DNA from: Pseudothermotoga elfii DSM 9442 = NBRC 107921
GTDB lineage: Bacteria; Thermotogota; Thermotogae; Thermotogales; DSM-5069
Direction: 5' to 3'
DNA length: 64,000 bases
NCBI RefSeq assembly: GCF_000504085.1
Contig: NC_022792.1
Span: 930,001 to 994,000, forward strand
The translations under genes were made by a program, and so were the position numbers. The notes beneath the pieces are model-generated. The model did no database searches. It saw nothing but the letters and a program-made list of their open reading frames with translations, and was not told where the DNA came from. Positions 1 through 12,507 of this stretch are shown here, piece by piece (position 1 is the stretch's first letter; the number at the start of each line of letters is the position of its first letter).

Positions 1-5
1 GAATA

Positions 6-2495
6 ATGAGAAAAATCAAGCATGTTAGAAGAGTCTTTTTGCATGCATTTCTCGTTTTTTCAATAATAATTATTCTCTTTCCCACAGTTTGGGTAATCAC
101 GACTTCATTTAGAAGAGACGAAGCAGCTTTTTCAAGTGATCTTTTTACTACGAGATTGACGCTTCAAAACTATATAGATCTTGTAGCTCCGGAGAAAAAT
201 GTACCGATTCTTATTCAAGATATGCAGAATATTCTCTCTCGAGCGAAGCCTTACAATGAGCTTTCTTATTCTCAGGCTGAGCAAAAAATCAGTGTATCTT
301 TGCAAAAAATAACATCGTATCTCAAGGAAACTCGATTGAGGTACGAAGACGCAAGAAAATCTTACGAATACATCAGCGAATTTCTTCAAAACCATTCAGA
401 AGAGATTAAAAACACTGCATCAGCCGATCTGGAACATTTGAAAGAAACTGTGAGCAAAAAAATTATGGATAAAATTCCATCTTCATCAGAAGAATTCATG
501 GTAGTTTTATACGAATATCTTTCAAAAGAAAAATATGGATCAGCTGTTTTTAACGCTTTGAAGGATGATTTGAGCAGCTTAACACAATTGGATATAGATT
601 CCTCCGAAGATTTCGAAAATGCTCTTGAAAAGCTGAAAATGATTTATGATTCGTACATTGGAAAATACTCCAGACAATATGAGACGAAAACAGAAGAGCT
701 TGAATTGCTCAACAAAGATCTTGCAGTTGTGAGAAGTCAGCTTAACGAGTTTCAAAAAGAGATTCTCAATTTGGATATGATCTTGAATCAGGATTTGATT
801 AATGAAATGAATTCCATAATGGAATCGTTGGAAAATTTGCTGGATTTGAAGAATTCACTGATGGAAAGCTCTGTTGAAAATCCCTGGTTAATTGAAGATG
901 AGTGGTTTTTCGCAAGCATCTCTTCAACCATTGAGCAGTTAGAAAAAATAAAAAGTCGATTTGAGGGCTTTCTGGATTATGAAGCTGTTTTAAACACCGT
1001 TGATCGAATTATTTCGATTTTGTACGAATTTGATTTTGTTAATCCAAACATGAAAAAGAAACTGATTTATAGTGACCTTTTAAGGGCATACCAGGAGCTT
1101 CAACCCAGAATAGAAAGAATAGCAAAAGAACTTGATGAATTATCCATTAACCTGCCGGAGAAAATTAATACTTTTAAACAGCTTGGTGAAAAATTTTCAG
1201 AATTGAATTCTACCATAAGTGATCTCAAAGCACAGCAAGAAGAGATTTCTGCAAAGCTGGAAACAATAAATAGCCAGTTTAATGATGAAAGAATGATGGT
1301 GAATCTGAAAATCTTTCTTTCTCAGTTAGAGAATAGAATTTCGACTGTCAGTTCGATCAAATCATTTGAAAAAGCGGATCTTTTGAAATATTCAGCTGTT
1401 TTGAACTGGTTGAGAGGATTTTTCAATTCCTACAATGAGAGAGATGAAGTTTATGAAGAACTAAAACATGTAATCGATAAAATGAGGTGGATCGAGGAAT
1501 ATCGTACATTTGCAACAAAATTTGAGAACTTTTCTAAAAACCTCGAATCTGTATTTATTGATGTTGAAAGATATTTGCAGGATTTTCAAATATCATGGAA
1601 ACAATTGCTGAAAGTATCATTCAATGGAATTTTTGTAACTTCGGAGCCTTTGAGTAAATTGTACGATGTAGTGAAATTAGACTTTGTAACCAGAGTTCGA
1701 TCAGATATGGCTGTCGTTATGCGTAAATCGGGCGTGCTTATGAAAATAGCGCCTTTTTCTCAGTTGAAAGATGATTTTGGGGCTGTAGATAAAAATTTGT
1801 TTAGAGTAGATCAAATTTGGAAACAGAAAACCAAACATTATTTTCTTAGATGGGTTCTTAATTCTGTGATTGTGTCTCTGATCGTTGCTTTTATAACAAC
1901 TGCGGTTTGTGCTGTTGCAGCTTATCCATTCAGTAGAATGAGATTTGTTGGTAGAAGATATGGTATTTTGAGCCTTTTATTAATACAGATGTTTCCCAGC
2001 GTGATATTTATGGTTGCAATATATAACCTACTAAATTTTCTTGGCAGATATATTGACTTTCTGGGAATAGACAGTCTTGGTGGTTTAATTTTTGCCTATT
2101 TAACCAACATTGCTTACAACATGTATCTGATAAAAGGTTTCTACGATTTGATACCTCCTTCGTTAGAAGAGGCAGCTATTGTCGATGGTGCAACAAGATT
2201 CCAGAGTTTTTACAAAATAGTTTTACCTTTAGCCCAACCAATTTTGACAGTTGTCTTCCTTCTTGTATTTATAGGAACTTTCAACGAATACGTCATCGCC
2301 CGTATTATATTGCAAAATGTCCAGAATTATACCTATGCACTTGGCTTATGGGCGTTTTCAACTGGGCCATATGAAACAGAGTGGGGATTGTTTACAGCGG
2401 CATCGCTTCTTGGAATGATGCCCATGGTTATATTATTTCTTTCCCTGCAGAGGTACCTGGTGAGTGGATTAACGAGAGGAGCAGTCAAAGAATGA
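6..2495 (+). CDS. ABC sugar transporter permease (MalG/GanQ type) with giant extracytoplasmic insertion
   Basis: Inner-membrane permease of a binding-protein-dependent sugar ABC transporter, 829 residues against about 280 for usual MalG-type proteins. The first membrane segment is near residues 10-32. The remaining core starts near residue 615 and contains the EAA loop LEEAAIVDGATRFQSFYKIV, which contacts the ATPase. Between them lie about 550 hydrophilic, heptad-rich residues rich in Glu, Lys and Leu, presumably a long coiled coil outside the membrane. The ATG overlaps a TAA at 4-6, presumably the stop of an upstream partner permease outside the window. The galactanase, LacI regulator and beta-galactosidase follow, so galacto-oligosaccharides are the likely substrate (inference). 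Confidence 0.9.
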   Translation: MRKIKHVRRVFLHAFLVFSIIIILFPTVWVITTSFRRDEAAFSSDLFTTRLTLQNYIDLVAPEKNVPILIQDMQNILSRAKPYNELSYSQAEQKISVSLQKITSYLKETRLRYEDARKSYEYISEFLQNHSEEIKNTASADLEHLKETVSKKIMDKIPSSSEEFMVVLYEYLSKEKYGSAVFNALKDDLSSLTQLDIDSSEDFENALEKLKMIYDSYIGKYSRQYETKTEELELLNKDLAVVRSQLNEFQKEILNLDMILNQDLINEMNSIMESLENLLDLKNSLMESSVENPWLIEDEWFFASISSTIEQLEKIKSRFEGFLDYEAVLNTVDRIISILYEFDFVNPNMKKKLIYSDLLRAYQELQPRIERIAKELDELSINLPEKINTFKQLGEKFSELNSTISDLKAQQEEISAKLETINSQFNDERMMVNLKIFLSQLENRISTVSSIKSFEKADLLKYSAVLNWLRGFFNSYNERDEVYEELKHVIDKMRWIEEYRTFATKFENFSKNLESVFIDVERYLQDFQISWKQLLKVSFNGIFVTSEPLSKLYDVVKLDFVTRVRSDMAVVMRKSGVLMKIAPFSQLKDDFGAVDKNLFRVDQIWKQKTKHYFLRWVLNSVIVSLIVAFITTAVCAVAAYPFSRMRFVGRRYGILSLLLIQMFPSVIFMVAIYNLLNFLGRYIDFLGIDSLGGLIFAYLTNIAYNMYLIKGFYDLIPPSLEEAAIVDGATRFQSFYKIVLPLAQPILTVVFLLVFIGTFNEYVIARIILQNVQNYTYALGLWAFSTGPYETEWGLFTAASLLGMMPMVILFLSLQRYLVSGLTRGAVKE

Positions 2496-2507
2496 GGGGG
2501 AAAAGGC

Positions 2508-4301
2508 ATGAGATTAACTGCTTTGATTTTCATACTGATTTTTATGAATATATCTATTTTAGCAAATGATTTCATAATAGGAGTAGATGTGTCAACGTTA
2601 TACGAGATAGAAAAAGCTGGAGGAAAATACTATGACAGCGGCGTGGAAAAAAGTTGCCTTGAGATTTTGAAAGATCACGGCGTGAACTGGGTGAGATTGA
2701 GAGTATGGAACGATCCGACAGATCATGGTGAACCGCTGGGAGGAGGAAATTGCGATTATGTAAAAATGACACAGATAGCTATGAGAGCAAAAGCCGCAGG
2801 CTTAAAAGTTCTTGTTGATTTTCATTACAGTGACTGGTGGGCGGATCCCGGCAAACAAAACAAACCAAAAGCTTGGGCTGAATTACATGGTGATGATCTT
2901 CAGAATGCTATTTATAATTACACAAGAGAGGTTCTAATATACATGAGGCAAAATCAGGCTTCTCCAGATATGGTACAGATAGGGAACGAAATAAATAACG
3001 GTTTTCTCTGGCCCGACGGTCAGATTTCCGGGCAAAATGCTGGTGGATTTGATGGCTTTGTAAAGCTTGCAAAAAAGGCAATTAAAGCTGTTCGGGAAGT
3101 TGATCCTTCTATAAAGATTATGCTTCATCTCGCCGATGGTGGTAATAATCCACTTTACAGATGGTTTTTTGATGAAATGGTCAGGCGGAATGTCGATTTT
3201 GATGTTATAGGAGTCTCATACTATCCTTATTGGCATGGCAGCTTGAAAGATTTGTCTGAAAATCTGAATGATATAGCGCGACGATACGATAAGGATATTG
3301 TTATAGCAGAAACGGCATATGCCTGGACTTTACAGGATTTCGATGGATATCCAAATATATTTGGCGAACAACAAGAACACATAGCGGGTTATGATGCATC
3401 GATAGAAGGCCAAAAGGCATTTCTGAGCGATTTGATAAGAACTTTGAAAAGCGTTTCAAGAGGAAAATGCAAGGGTTTTTTCTACTGGGAAGGAGCATGG
3501 ATACCGGTAAAAGGCGTCGGGTGGAAAATTAACGAGGGTAACCCGTGGGAAAATCAGGCACTTTTCGACTTTCACGGTAATCTACTTGATATTGTCGAAA
3601 TCTTTGAGAGTCCTTTCGAAAAGGTTGCCGTTTTAAAAGAGTTTTCTTTACCGATAATTGAAGTATTTCTTGGGGAAAAACCGGAATTACCCGGGTCAGT
3701 AAAAGCTGCTTTTTCGGATGGTTCTGTTCGACCAGTAGAGATTCAGTGGGAGGAAATTCCAGCAGAAGATCTGAACACTCCAGGAGAGCATGTGGTAAAG
3801 GGAGTTATAACAAGCGCGGGTGAGAAAATAGAAGCTACGGTAATTGTGAAAGAGGAAAGAAATTATCTGCAGAATGCAAGTTTTGAACTGGCTGTTCTGG
3901 AACCGTGGCAGGTTGCAGGCAACAGGGAAGCGGTGAAAGTAATTCGCGCAGATCCACCGCAAAATGCACACCACGGCAAATATGCGTTGAATTATTGGCT
4001 GGATAAGGATTTTGAATTCGAGTTATATCAAAACGTAACTAATTTACCCGATGGTGTCTACACCGTCAGTATGTGGATTCAAGGTGGCGGGTCAGATACG
4101 GTATATCTCAAAATTAGTGAATATGGTGGTCCTGAGAAGTCGGTGAAAATCGTCAATACGGGGTGGCTGAAATGGAACAATCCTCAGCTAAAGAACATCC
4201 AGATAACCACAGGAAAGATAAAGATAAGCGTCATCGTTAGAGGAAAATCCGGTAACTGGGGCTGGATTGATGAATTTAAGTTAATGAGGGAAGTGCAGTG
4301 A
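2508..4301 (+). CDS. ganB: Secreted arabinogalactan endo-beta-1,4-galactanase (GH53) with C-terminal CBM61-like module
   Basis: Endo-beta-1,4-galactanase that cuts galactan or type I arabinogalactan outside the cell. Residues 1-19 are a signal peptide ending near ISILA. The GH53 domain spans about 20-385: the acid/base is Glu161 in IGNEINNG and the nucleophile is Glu268 in IAETAYAW. An Ig-like region (about 390-450, with a FSDGS motif) and a C-terminal module (about 455-597, starting YLQNASFE) follow. The last resembles the beta-galactan-binding CBM61 of the Thermotoga maritima GH53 enzyme. GAGGGGG precedes the ATG, 12 bases after the permease stop. It should feed the permease upstream and the beta-galactosidase downstream. 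Confidence 0.93.
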   Translation: MRLTALIFILIFMNISILANDFIIGVDVSTLYEIEKAGGKYYDSGVEKSCLEILKDHGVNWVRLRVWNDPTDHGEPLGGGNCDYVKMTQIAMRAKAAGLKVLVDFHYSDWWADPGKQNKPKAWAELHGDDLQNAIYNYTREVLIYMRQNQASPDMVQIGNEINNGFLWPDGQISGQNAGGFDGFVKLAKKAIKAVREVDPSIKIMLHLADGGNNPLYRWFFDEMVRRNVDFDVIGVSYYPYWHGSLKDLSENLNDIARRYDKDIVIAETAYAWTLQDFDGYPNIFGEQQEHIAGYDASIEGQKAFLSDLIRTLKSVSRGKCKGFFYWEGAWIPVKGVGWKINEGNPWENQALFDFHGNLLDIVEIFESPFEKVAVLKEFSLPIIEVFLGEKPELPGSVKAAFSDGSVRPVEIQWEEIPAEDLNTPGEHVVKGVITSAGEKIEATVIVKEERNYLQNASFELAVLEPWQVAGNREAVKVIRADPPQNAHHGKYALNYWLDKDFEFELYQNVTNLPDGVYTVSMWIQGGGSDTVYLKISEYGGPEKSVKIVNTGWLKWNNPQLKNIQITTGKIKISVIVRGKSGNWGWIDEFKLMREVQ

Positions 4302-5305
4302 GTCTGAGGAAAAGGTATGTGACGATAGTTGATATAGCTAAGAGAGCAGGAGTTTCAATTAATACTGTCTCGAGGGCTTTGAATAACAAACCAGATATAA
4401 GCGAGGATACGAAGAAGCGGATTCTAAGTATTGCGATGGAACTTGGGTATATTAAAAACATAACAGCCTCACTTTTAAGGCAGAAGCAAACACAAACAGT
4501 CGGAGTTATACTTGCAGATAGTTCAAACCCATTCTATGCCGAAGTCCTGAAAGGAATTGAAGCCGCTTCAAGAAAATATGGTTATCAAATCATTCTTATG
4601 AATACGGAAAGGGTTTACCAGAATGAGGTGAACGCTATCGAATTGCTCTTTCAAAGGAGAGTTGATGGTCTCTTGATAGCACCTGTTCAGGAAAAAGATG
4701 AAGATATAAAAAAATTATCGCGAAAAGATATTCCTGCTGTTATCCTGGGAAGGCATTTCGAAGACATTGAGATAGACGAAATATATAATGATGACTTAAA
4801 AGGAGGTTATATCGCTGCAAATCACTTACTCGAAAATGGAAGGAACAAAACTTTAATCATTTGTGGACCACTCTACAATTCAGCTGCAAGAATGCGAGTT
4901 GAAGGTTTCAGGAAAGCTTTATGTGACCACGGAATAGAATTTGACAGGAGACGTGTTTTCATAACAGATATAAACATTGAAGACGGTTATACCGCAATTA
5001 AAAATGCTCTTGAAGAACGTATAAAATTTGATTCTGTTTTTTGCTACAATGACCTTGTTGCTTTTGGTGCTATCAAAGCTCTAAAAGAAATGAATTTTAG
5101 TTTACCGGAAGAGGTAGCGGTTGTTGGATATGATGACATAATTTTTTCCTCGTTCATCTGTCCTTCGTTGACAACCGTGAAAATAAAGAAATACGAGATG
5201 GGTTTCGAAGCATTCAGAATGCTTCTTGAAAGAATGAGGGGAAAAAGAAAACGGGCAAGAAAAATTTTGCTCGATGTTGAATTGATCGTTCGTGAGAGTG
5301 CTTAA
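4298..5305 (+). CDS. LacI-family transcriptional regulator of the galactan locus
   Basis: DNA-binding repressor or regulator of 335 residues, the normal LacI/GalR length. The N-terminal helix-turn-helix is near residues 8-30 (IVDIAKRAGVSINTVSRAL), followed by the hinge helix and a periplasmic-binding-protein-like effector domain (QTVGVILADSSNPFYAEVL onward). The GTG start overlaps the galactanase stop (GTGA), so the two are translationally coupled. It probably senses a galacto-oligosaccharide and controls this locus (inference from position). I did not find a clear palindromic operator in the window; the operon promoter lies upstream of base 1. Confidence 0.92.
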   Translation: MSLRKRYVTIVDIAKRAGVSINTVSRALNNKPDISEDTKKRILSIAMELGYIKNITASLLRQKQTQTVGVILADSSNPFYAEVLKGIEAASRKYGYQIILMNTERVYQNEVNAIELLFQRRVDGLLIAPVQEKDEDIKKLSRKDIPAVILGRHFEDIEIDEIYNDDLKGGYIAANHLLENGRNKTLIICGPLYNSAARMRVEGFRKALCDHGIEFDRRRVFITDINIEDGYTAIKNALEERIKFDSVFCYNDLVAFGAIKALKEMNFSLPEEVAVVGYDDIIFSSFICPSLTTVKIKKYEMGFEAFRMLLERMRGKRKRARKILLDVELIVRESA

Positions 5306-5315
5306 GGAGGTCTGA

Positions 5316-8591
<3,276 letters not shown>

Positions 8592-8717
8592 GCAAATCAT
8601 AAATTGATTATTGTCCGTTGTTACATAATTCTCATTGAGGAGATAAAATATTTTCTGAATTAGAGTATCACTGATGTAGAGATCTTCACTTTGTTAAAGC
8701 AAGAAGAAGGTTAGCTC

Positions 8718-8745
8718 TTGATTTTTTATCAGGGTATAGTAAAAT
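8718..8745 (+). promoter_or_regulatory. Promoter of the tRNA cluster
   Basis: TTGATT at 8718-8723 and TAAAAT at 8740-8745 are separated by 16 bases, ending 15 bases before the first tRNA. The 8592-8717 stretch upstream holds no recognisable gene. Confidence 0.6.
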
Positions 8746-8760
8746 ATCTTATGGCATTGT

Positions 8761-8835
8761 GCGGGTGTAGCTCAATGGTAGAGCATCGGCCTTCCAAGCC
8801 GAGGGTCGCGGGTTCGAATCCCGTCGCCCGCTCCA
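8761..8835 (+). tRNA. tRNA-Gly (anticodon TCC)
   Basis: Cloverleaf with acceptor arms GCGGGTG and CGCCCGC (one T-G pair), D arm, anticodon stem-loop with TCC at 8793-8795, and GGTTCGAATCC T arm. The 3' CCA is encoded. It is first in a four-tRNA run. Confidence 0.96.
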
Positions 8836-8912
8836 GCGCCCGTAGCTCAATAGGATAGAGCATCGGACTTCTAATCCGAGGGTTGTGGGTTCGATTCCCG
8901 CCGGGCGCGCCA
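8836..8912 (+). tRNA. tRNA-Arg (anticodon TCT)
   Basis: Acceptor arms GCGCCCG and CGGGCGC pair fully. The anticodon loop CTTCTAA gives TCT, reading AGA/AGG, the favoured Arg codons in this window. CCA is encoded. It directly abuts the preceding tRNA, so both must come from one precursor. Confidence 0.96.
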
Positions 8913-8917
8913 GGGAT

Positions 8918-8994
8918 GGTGACCATAGCTCAGCTGGCAGAGCGCCTGACTGTGGATCAGGTGGTCGCGGGTTCAAATCCCGCTGGTCACCCCA
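8918..8994 (+). tRNA. tRNA-His (anticodon GTG)
   Basis: Acceptor arms GTGACCA and TGGTCAC. The anticodon loop is CTGTGGA (GTG). An extra 5' G at 8918 sits opposite the discriminator C at 8991, the tRNA-His identity feature. CCA is encoded. Confidence 0.96.
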
Positions 8995-9000
8995 GGATGC

Positions 9001-9076
9001 GCGCCTGTAGCTCAATGGATAGAGCGTCGGACTTCGGATCCGATGGTTGCGGGTTCAAGTCCTGCCAGGCGCGCCA
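9001..9076 (+). tRNA. tRNA-Arg (anticodon TCG)
   Basis: Acceptor arms GCGCCTG and CAGGCGC. The anticodon loop CTTCGGA gives TCG, for CGN Arg codons. CCA is encoded at 9074-9076. It is the last of the four-tRNA run, 59 bases before the SpoVS-like gene. Confidence 0.96.
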
Positions 9077-9135
9077 AATGCAATTTTCATCGCAGCTACA
9101 ATGTTGAAATCGCTTGGCTAAAGGAGGTAGAAAAG

Positions 9136-9399
9136 ATGGAAGTATTGAAGGTAGCCTCTAATTCTAACCCAAACAAAGTTGCGGGTGCTCTCGCTGGAAT
9201 GATCAGAGAAAATGGAAAGGCAGAGCTTCAAGCAATTGGTGCCGGTGCTGTTAACCAGGCTGTCAAAGCTATAGCTATAGCAAGAGGTTATTTAGCACCA
9301 AGCGGTGTTGATCTTGTTAGTATTCCTGCATTTACCGATGTTGAAATTGATAAGGAAACCAGAACAGCTTTGAAGTTCATAGTCTTTCCAAGAAACTGA
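9136..9399 (+). CDS. spoVS: SpoVS/Alba-like small nucleic-acid-binding protein
   Basis: An 87-residue protein matching SpoVS family features: the N-terminus LKVASNSNPNKVAGALAG, a central AIGAGAVNQAVKAIAIARGY and a C-terminal TALKFIVFPRN. The fold is Alba-like and probably binds RNA or DNA. SpoVS is named from Bacillus sporulation, but the family also occurs in non-sporulating bacteria, including Thermotogae. The start chosen is the ATG at 9136 because AAGGAGGT (9121-9128) lies 7 bases upstream; an open frame extending to 9043 runs into the last tRNA. A strong hairpin terminator follows. Confidence 0.9.
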   Translation: MEVLKVASNSNPNKVAGALAGMIRENGKAELQAIGAGAVNQAVKAIAIARGYLAPSGVDLVSIPAFTDVEIDKETRTALKFIVFPRN

Positions 9400-9415
9400 G
9401 GTTATCAAAAATCTG

Positions 9416-9445
9416 AACCCCGCGCTTTTTGGCGCGGGGTTTTGT
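9416..9445 (+). terminator. Rho-independent terminator after the SpoVS-like gene
   Basis: CCCCGCGC (9418-9425) pairs with GCGCGGGG (9432-9439) and is followed by TTTTGTTT. It sits between convergent genes and could also stop fumarase transcripts from the other side. Confidence 0.85.
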
Positions 9446-9453
9446 TTAGTCTG

Positions 9454-9939
9454 TTATAAAAAAAGATCGTTTCCAAGTGAGTCTATAGCTACTATTAGAG
9501 GAAAATTTACAACTTTTGCCACATATATTCCCTCTGGCCCGAGATCGTCAAACGCAATCAATCTGATGTCTTCTATGTGCGTTGATAATGCTGCCGCAGC
9601 ACCACTTGGTGTTATAAAATAGACACGATTATATTTCTTGCATAACTCTCTTGCAACTTTTCCTCTTTTCCCCTTTCCAACAGTTGCAATTACTCCTAAT
9701 TTGTAAAGAATCTCTAAATAGTTATCCATTCTTTCGCTTGTGGTTGGCCCTATCGCTCTCCTGTTGTTTTTTGGGTTGGTTGGCCCGGCGTAGAACACAA
9801 TTTTTCCGGACAAATCAATTAACGGTTGCTCTCCATGATCAATCATCATCTTGATACGTTTTTGAGCAGCATCTCTCATTATCAGAAACTCTCCGCTGTA
9901 ATCTATTCTCTCACCTACATTCAATTTCACTAAGTTCAA
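9454..9939 (-). CDS. fumB: Class I fumarate hydratase, C-terminal (beta) subunit
   Basis: Small subunit of the iron-sulphur, heterodimeric fumarase/tartrate dehydratase family, about 161 residues. Family landmarks are SGEFLIMRDAAQKR near the N-terminus, FYAGPTNPKNNRRAIGPTTS, and GKGKRGK. It converts fumarate to malate with the alpha subunit encoded just upstream, which it overlaps by 29 bases. A GTG at 9948 is almost inside the AGGAGGG ribosome site, so the TTG at 9939 is the better spaced start. Related pairs can act on mesaconate or tartrate; sequence alone does not decide this. Confidence 0.9.
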   Translation of the reverse strand: MNLVKLNVGERIDYSGEFLIMRDAAQKRIKMMIDHGEQPLIDLSGKIVFYAGPTNPKNNRRAIGPTTSERMDNYLEILYKLGVIATVGKGKRGKVARELCKKYNRVYFITPSGAAAALSTHIEDIRLIAFDDLGPEGIYVAKVVNFPLIVAIDSLGNDLFL

Positions 9940-10759
9940 TCTCGACACTCCCTCCTCTGCACAGATAACAATCCACAGATACAGCTACCGGTAGGACTGC
10001 TATGTGTGTTGGCATCTGCTCAATGTGGACATCATAGACAGTTGGACCTGCGTGTAAACCTTGAAACCCTATCTTGAGAGAATTGATCTTTTCGCACAAC
10101 TCTTTTTCAAGTTGTGCATAATTTCTATCAACATTCCTTTCGCCGAATTTTCGTATGAGGGCAAGTTTTGAAAGAATAACTGCTTTTTCGGCACTACCAC
10201 CTATTCCTATACCGATTTTTAATGGTGGGCATGCCTTTGCTCCGTTTTCTGAAATATGCTGGACAACCAAATTTATGATCTCCTGCTTACCGATCGTTGG
10301 ATTTAGCATGAACAATCGAGTTAGATTCTCGCTACCTCCGCCTTTTATCAGGAAATGTATCTGGAATGTTTTAAGCTCTGTTTGAAATATGTGTACTATG
10401 CAGGGTGTGTTGTCAAAGGTGTTTTTTCGTTCAAACAATGGATCTTCAACAACAGAATATCTAAATGGATTTTCTCTATACAATTTTCTCACAATGTCGT
10501 TCAATAGAAACTCGATAGGTTTATCCGTAACCACATTGGGATTTGCAAAAACAAAGAATTCAACCATTCCTGTATCCTGGCACAACGGAAGTTTGAGTTT
10601 TTCTGCAACCTCTATATTCTTTTTGAGTACGTCGTTGAACGGACCATCATAATTCTCAACATACATCCTTACATCGTTATTGATTACAACATTTGCTCTT
10701 AACAATTCTTCTCGTAGCACATGATCTAAGTGATTGGTATCAACTGTGTAAATTCTCAT
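9911..10759 (-). CDS. fumA: Class I fumarate hydratase, N-terminal (alpha) subunit
   Basis: Iron-sulphur subunit, 282 residues, the usual length. Three conserved cysteines expected to hold the 4Fe-4S cluster are visible in LPLCQDTGM, GAKACPPLKIGIGIGGSAEK and DCYLCRGGS. It forms the active enzyme with the beta subunit that follows in the same transcript. AGGGGG lies 6-7 bases before the ATG. The gene is divergent from urocanate hydratase, sharing an 86-base promoter region. The oxygen-labile cluster fits an anaerobe. Confidence 0.93.
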   Translation of the reverse strand: MRIYTVDTNHLDHVLREELLRANVVINNDVRMYVENYDGPFNDVLKKNIEVAEKLKLPLCQDTGMVEFFVFANPNVVTDKPIEFLLNDIVRKLYRENPFRYSVVEDPLFERKNTFDNTPCIVHIFQTELKTFQIHFLIKGGGSENLTRLFMLNPTIGKQEIINLVVQHISENGAKACPPLKIGIGIGGSAEKAVILSKLALIRKFGERNVDRNYAQLEKELCEKINSLKIGFQGLHAGPTVYDVHIEQMPTHIAVLPVAVSVDCYLCRGGSVEIELSEIECR

Positions 10760-10798
10760 TTCTTACCCCCTTTCTATTCCTTACTGGATATATAGAAA

Positions 10799-10807
10799 TG
10801 ATACAAT
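10799..10807 (+). promoter_or_regulatory. Extended -10 promoter element before hutU
   Basis: TGATACAAT (TG, one base, TACAAT) ends 22 bases before the ribosome binding site AGGAGGT at 10830-10836. The -35 is unclear; TTACTG at 10781 gives a short 15-base spacer. Confidence 0.4.
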
Positions 10808-10845
10808 ACAGACTGTAAAGAAAGTAAGAAAGGAGGTAATTGATT

Positions 10846-12492
10846 ATGAGAACAGTCAAAGCTCCAAGAGGAAACGCATTGACCTGCAAAAGCTGGCAAA
10901 CTGAAGCAGCAATGCGGATGTTGATGAATAATCTGGATCCGGAAGTTGCCAGAGATCCAGCAAATTTGATTGTCTATGGTGGAACGGGGAAAGCTGCGAG
11001 AAATTGGGAGTGCTTTGATAAGATAGTCGAAACACTGAAAAAACTCGAATCTGATGAAACGTTACTTGTCCAGAGTGGTAAACCAGTTGCTGTTTTCAAA
11101 ACCAGTGAGTGGTCACCACGTGTTTTGATAGCAAATTCGTTGTTGGTCCCAAAATGGGCCAACTGGGAATACTTTAGAGAACTTGAAGAGCGTGGTTTGA
11201 TAATGTTTGGGCAGATGACGGCTGGCAGCTGGATTTACATAGGAACACAGGGGATACTTCAAGGAACGTATGAAACTTTTTATGCAGTAGCACAGAAATA
11301 TTTTGAAGGAACACTGAAGGGAAAATTTGTCTTAACAGCTGGACTTGGTGAAATGGGAGGAGCTCAGCCACTCGCTGTAACGATGAACGATGGCATCATT
11401 CTCGCTGTTGAAGTAGATAAAAGAATGATAGATAGAAGGTTGAAAACAGGTTATCTGGATACATGGACCGATGATCTCGAAGAAGCCTTAAGACTGATCG
11501 ATGAAGCCAGAAAAGCCCAAAAACCTCTTTCAATAGGTTTGCTGGCAAATGCCGCAGAGGTTCATCCAAAACTTGTTGAATCTGGAATAATACCAGATGT
11601 GGTCACAGACCAAACTGCTGCGCATGACCCATTGAATGGATATATTCCAAAAGGATTAACAGTTGAGCAAGCAGCCGAACTTAGAAGAAATAATCCTCAG
11701 GAATACTTAGACAGAGTTTATGATTCTGTATGCGAACATGTAGAAGCAATTTTAAATATGAAAAAGCTCGGTGCAAAGGTTTTTGAGTACGGTAACAACA
11801 TAAGAAGGCTTGCATATGATCATGGAGTTAGAAACGCTTTTGAAATACCGGGGTATGTTCCGGAATATATTAGGGACCTCTTTGCTCAAGGAAAGGGACC
11901 ATTCAGATGGGTTGCTTTAAGTGGAGACCCAGAAGATATATATGCTACCGATCAAAAGGTGCTGGAATTATTCCCACGCGATGAACACCTCAGGAAGTGG
12001 ATTGAAATGGCCCGAGAAAAAATTCATTGGCAGGGATTGCCAGCTCGCATTTGCTGGCTTGGTCAGGGCGAGAGAACTGCCATGGGGCTTGCCATGAATG
12101 AGATGGTAAAAAGTGGAAAACTTAAGGCTCCAATTGTCATAGGCAGAGATCATCATGACACAGGTTCTGTGGCTTCTCCATACAGAGAGACAGAAGCAAT
12201 GAAAGATGGTAGTGACGCCATAGCTGATTGGCCTATTTTAAACGCATTGCTCAATACAGCAAGTGGGGCTACGTGGGTTTCCGTTCATCATGGAGGAGGT
12301 GTAGGAATAGGGTATTCTATTCATGCTGGTATGGTTATAGTAGCTGATGGAACTGAGCTTGCCAGAAAGAAACTTGAACGTGTGCTAACAAACGACTCTG
12401 GAATCGGTGTTATAAGACATCTGGATGCTGGATATGAAATAGCCAAAAAAACGGCAATAGATCAACACCTGAACTATCCAATGATGAAGTAA
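10846..12492 (+). CDS. hutU: Urocanate hydratase (urocanase)
   Basis: NAD+-dependent urocanase, 548 residues, converting urocanate to imidazolonepropionate in histidine breakdown. Landmarks: N-terminal [19 protein letters not shown], the NAD-binding region [14 protein letters not shown], active-site Cys403 in [30 protein letters not shown], and the C-terminal [22 protein letters not shown]. The ATG at 10846 is 9 bases after AGGAGGT; an in-frame TTG at 10840 is too close. Histidase, imidazolonepropionase and formiminoglutamase genes are not in this window, so any pathway partners lie elsewhere or the enzyme serves another need. Confidence 0.95.
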   Translation: MRTVKAPRGNALTCKSWQTEAAMRMLMNNLDPEVARDPANLIVYGGTGKAARNWECFDKIVETLKKLESDETLLVQSGKPVAVFKTSEWSPRVLIANSLLVPKWANWEYFRELEERGLIMFGQMTAGSWIYIGTQGILQGTYETFYAVAQKYFEGTLKGKFVLTAGLGEMGGAQPLAVTMNDGIILAVEVDKRMIDRRLKTGYLDTWTDDLEEALRLIDEARKAQKPLSIGLLANAAEVHPKLVESGIIPDVVTDQTAAHDPLNGYIPKGLTVEQAAELRRNNPQEYLDRVYDSVCEHVEAILNMKKLGAKVFEYGNNIRRLAYDHGVRNAFEIPGYVPEYIRDLFAQGKGPFRWVALSGDPEDIYATDQKVLELFPRDEHLRKWIEMAREKIHWQGLPARICWLGQGERTAMGLAMNEMVKSGKLKAPIVIGRDHHDTGSVASPYRETEAMKDGSDAIADWPILNALLNTASGATWVSVHHGGGVGIGYSIHAGMVIVADGTELARKKLERVLTNDSGIGVIRHLDAGYEIAKKTAIDQHLNYPMMK

Positions 12493-12507
12493 TTAGGAGG
12501 TCTTAGA

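Noticed and set aside
8592-8717. Remnant gene after lacZ, suggested by GAGGAGAT near 8637
   Set aside because: The frame after this site stops within a few codons and no protein similarity is visible.
8729-9015. Minus-strand open frames reading RDLNPRPP-like and NRTHNPRIRSP-like proteins
   Set aside because: They are antisense to the four tRNA genes. Such frames are well-known false annotations that arise from conserved tRNA arms.
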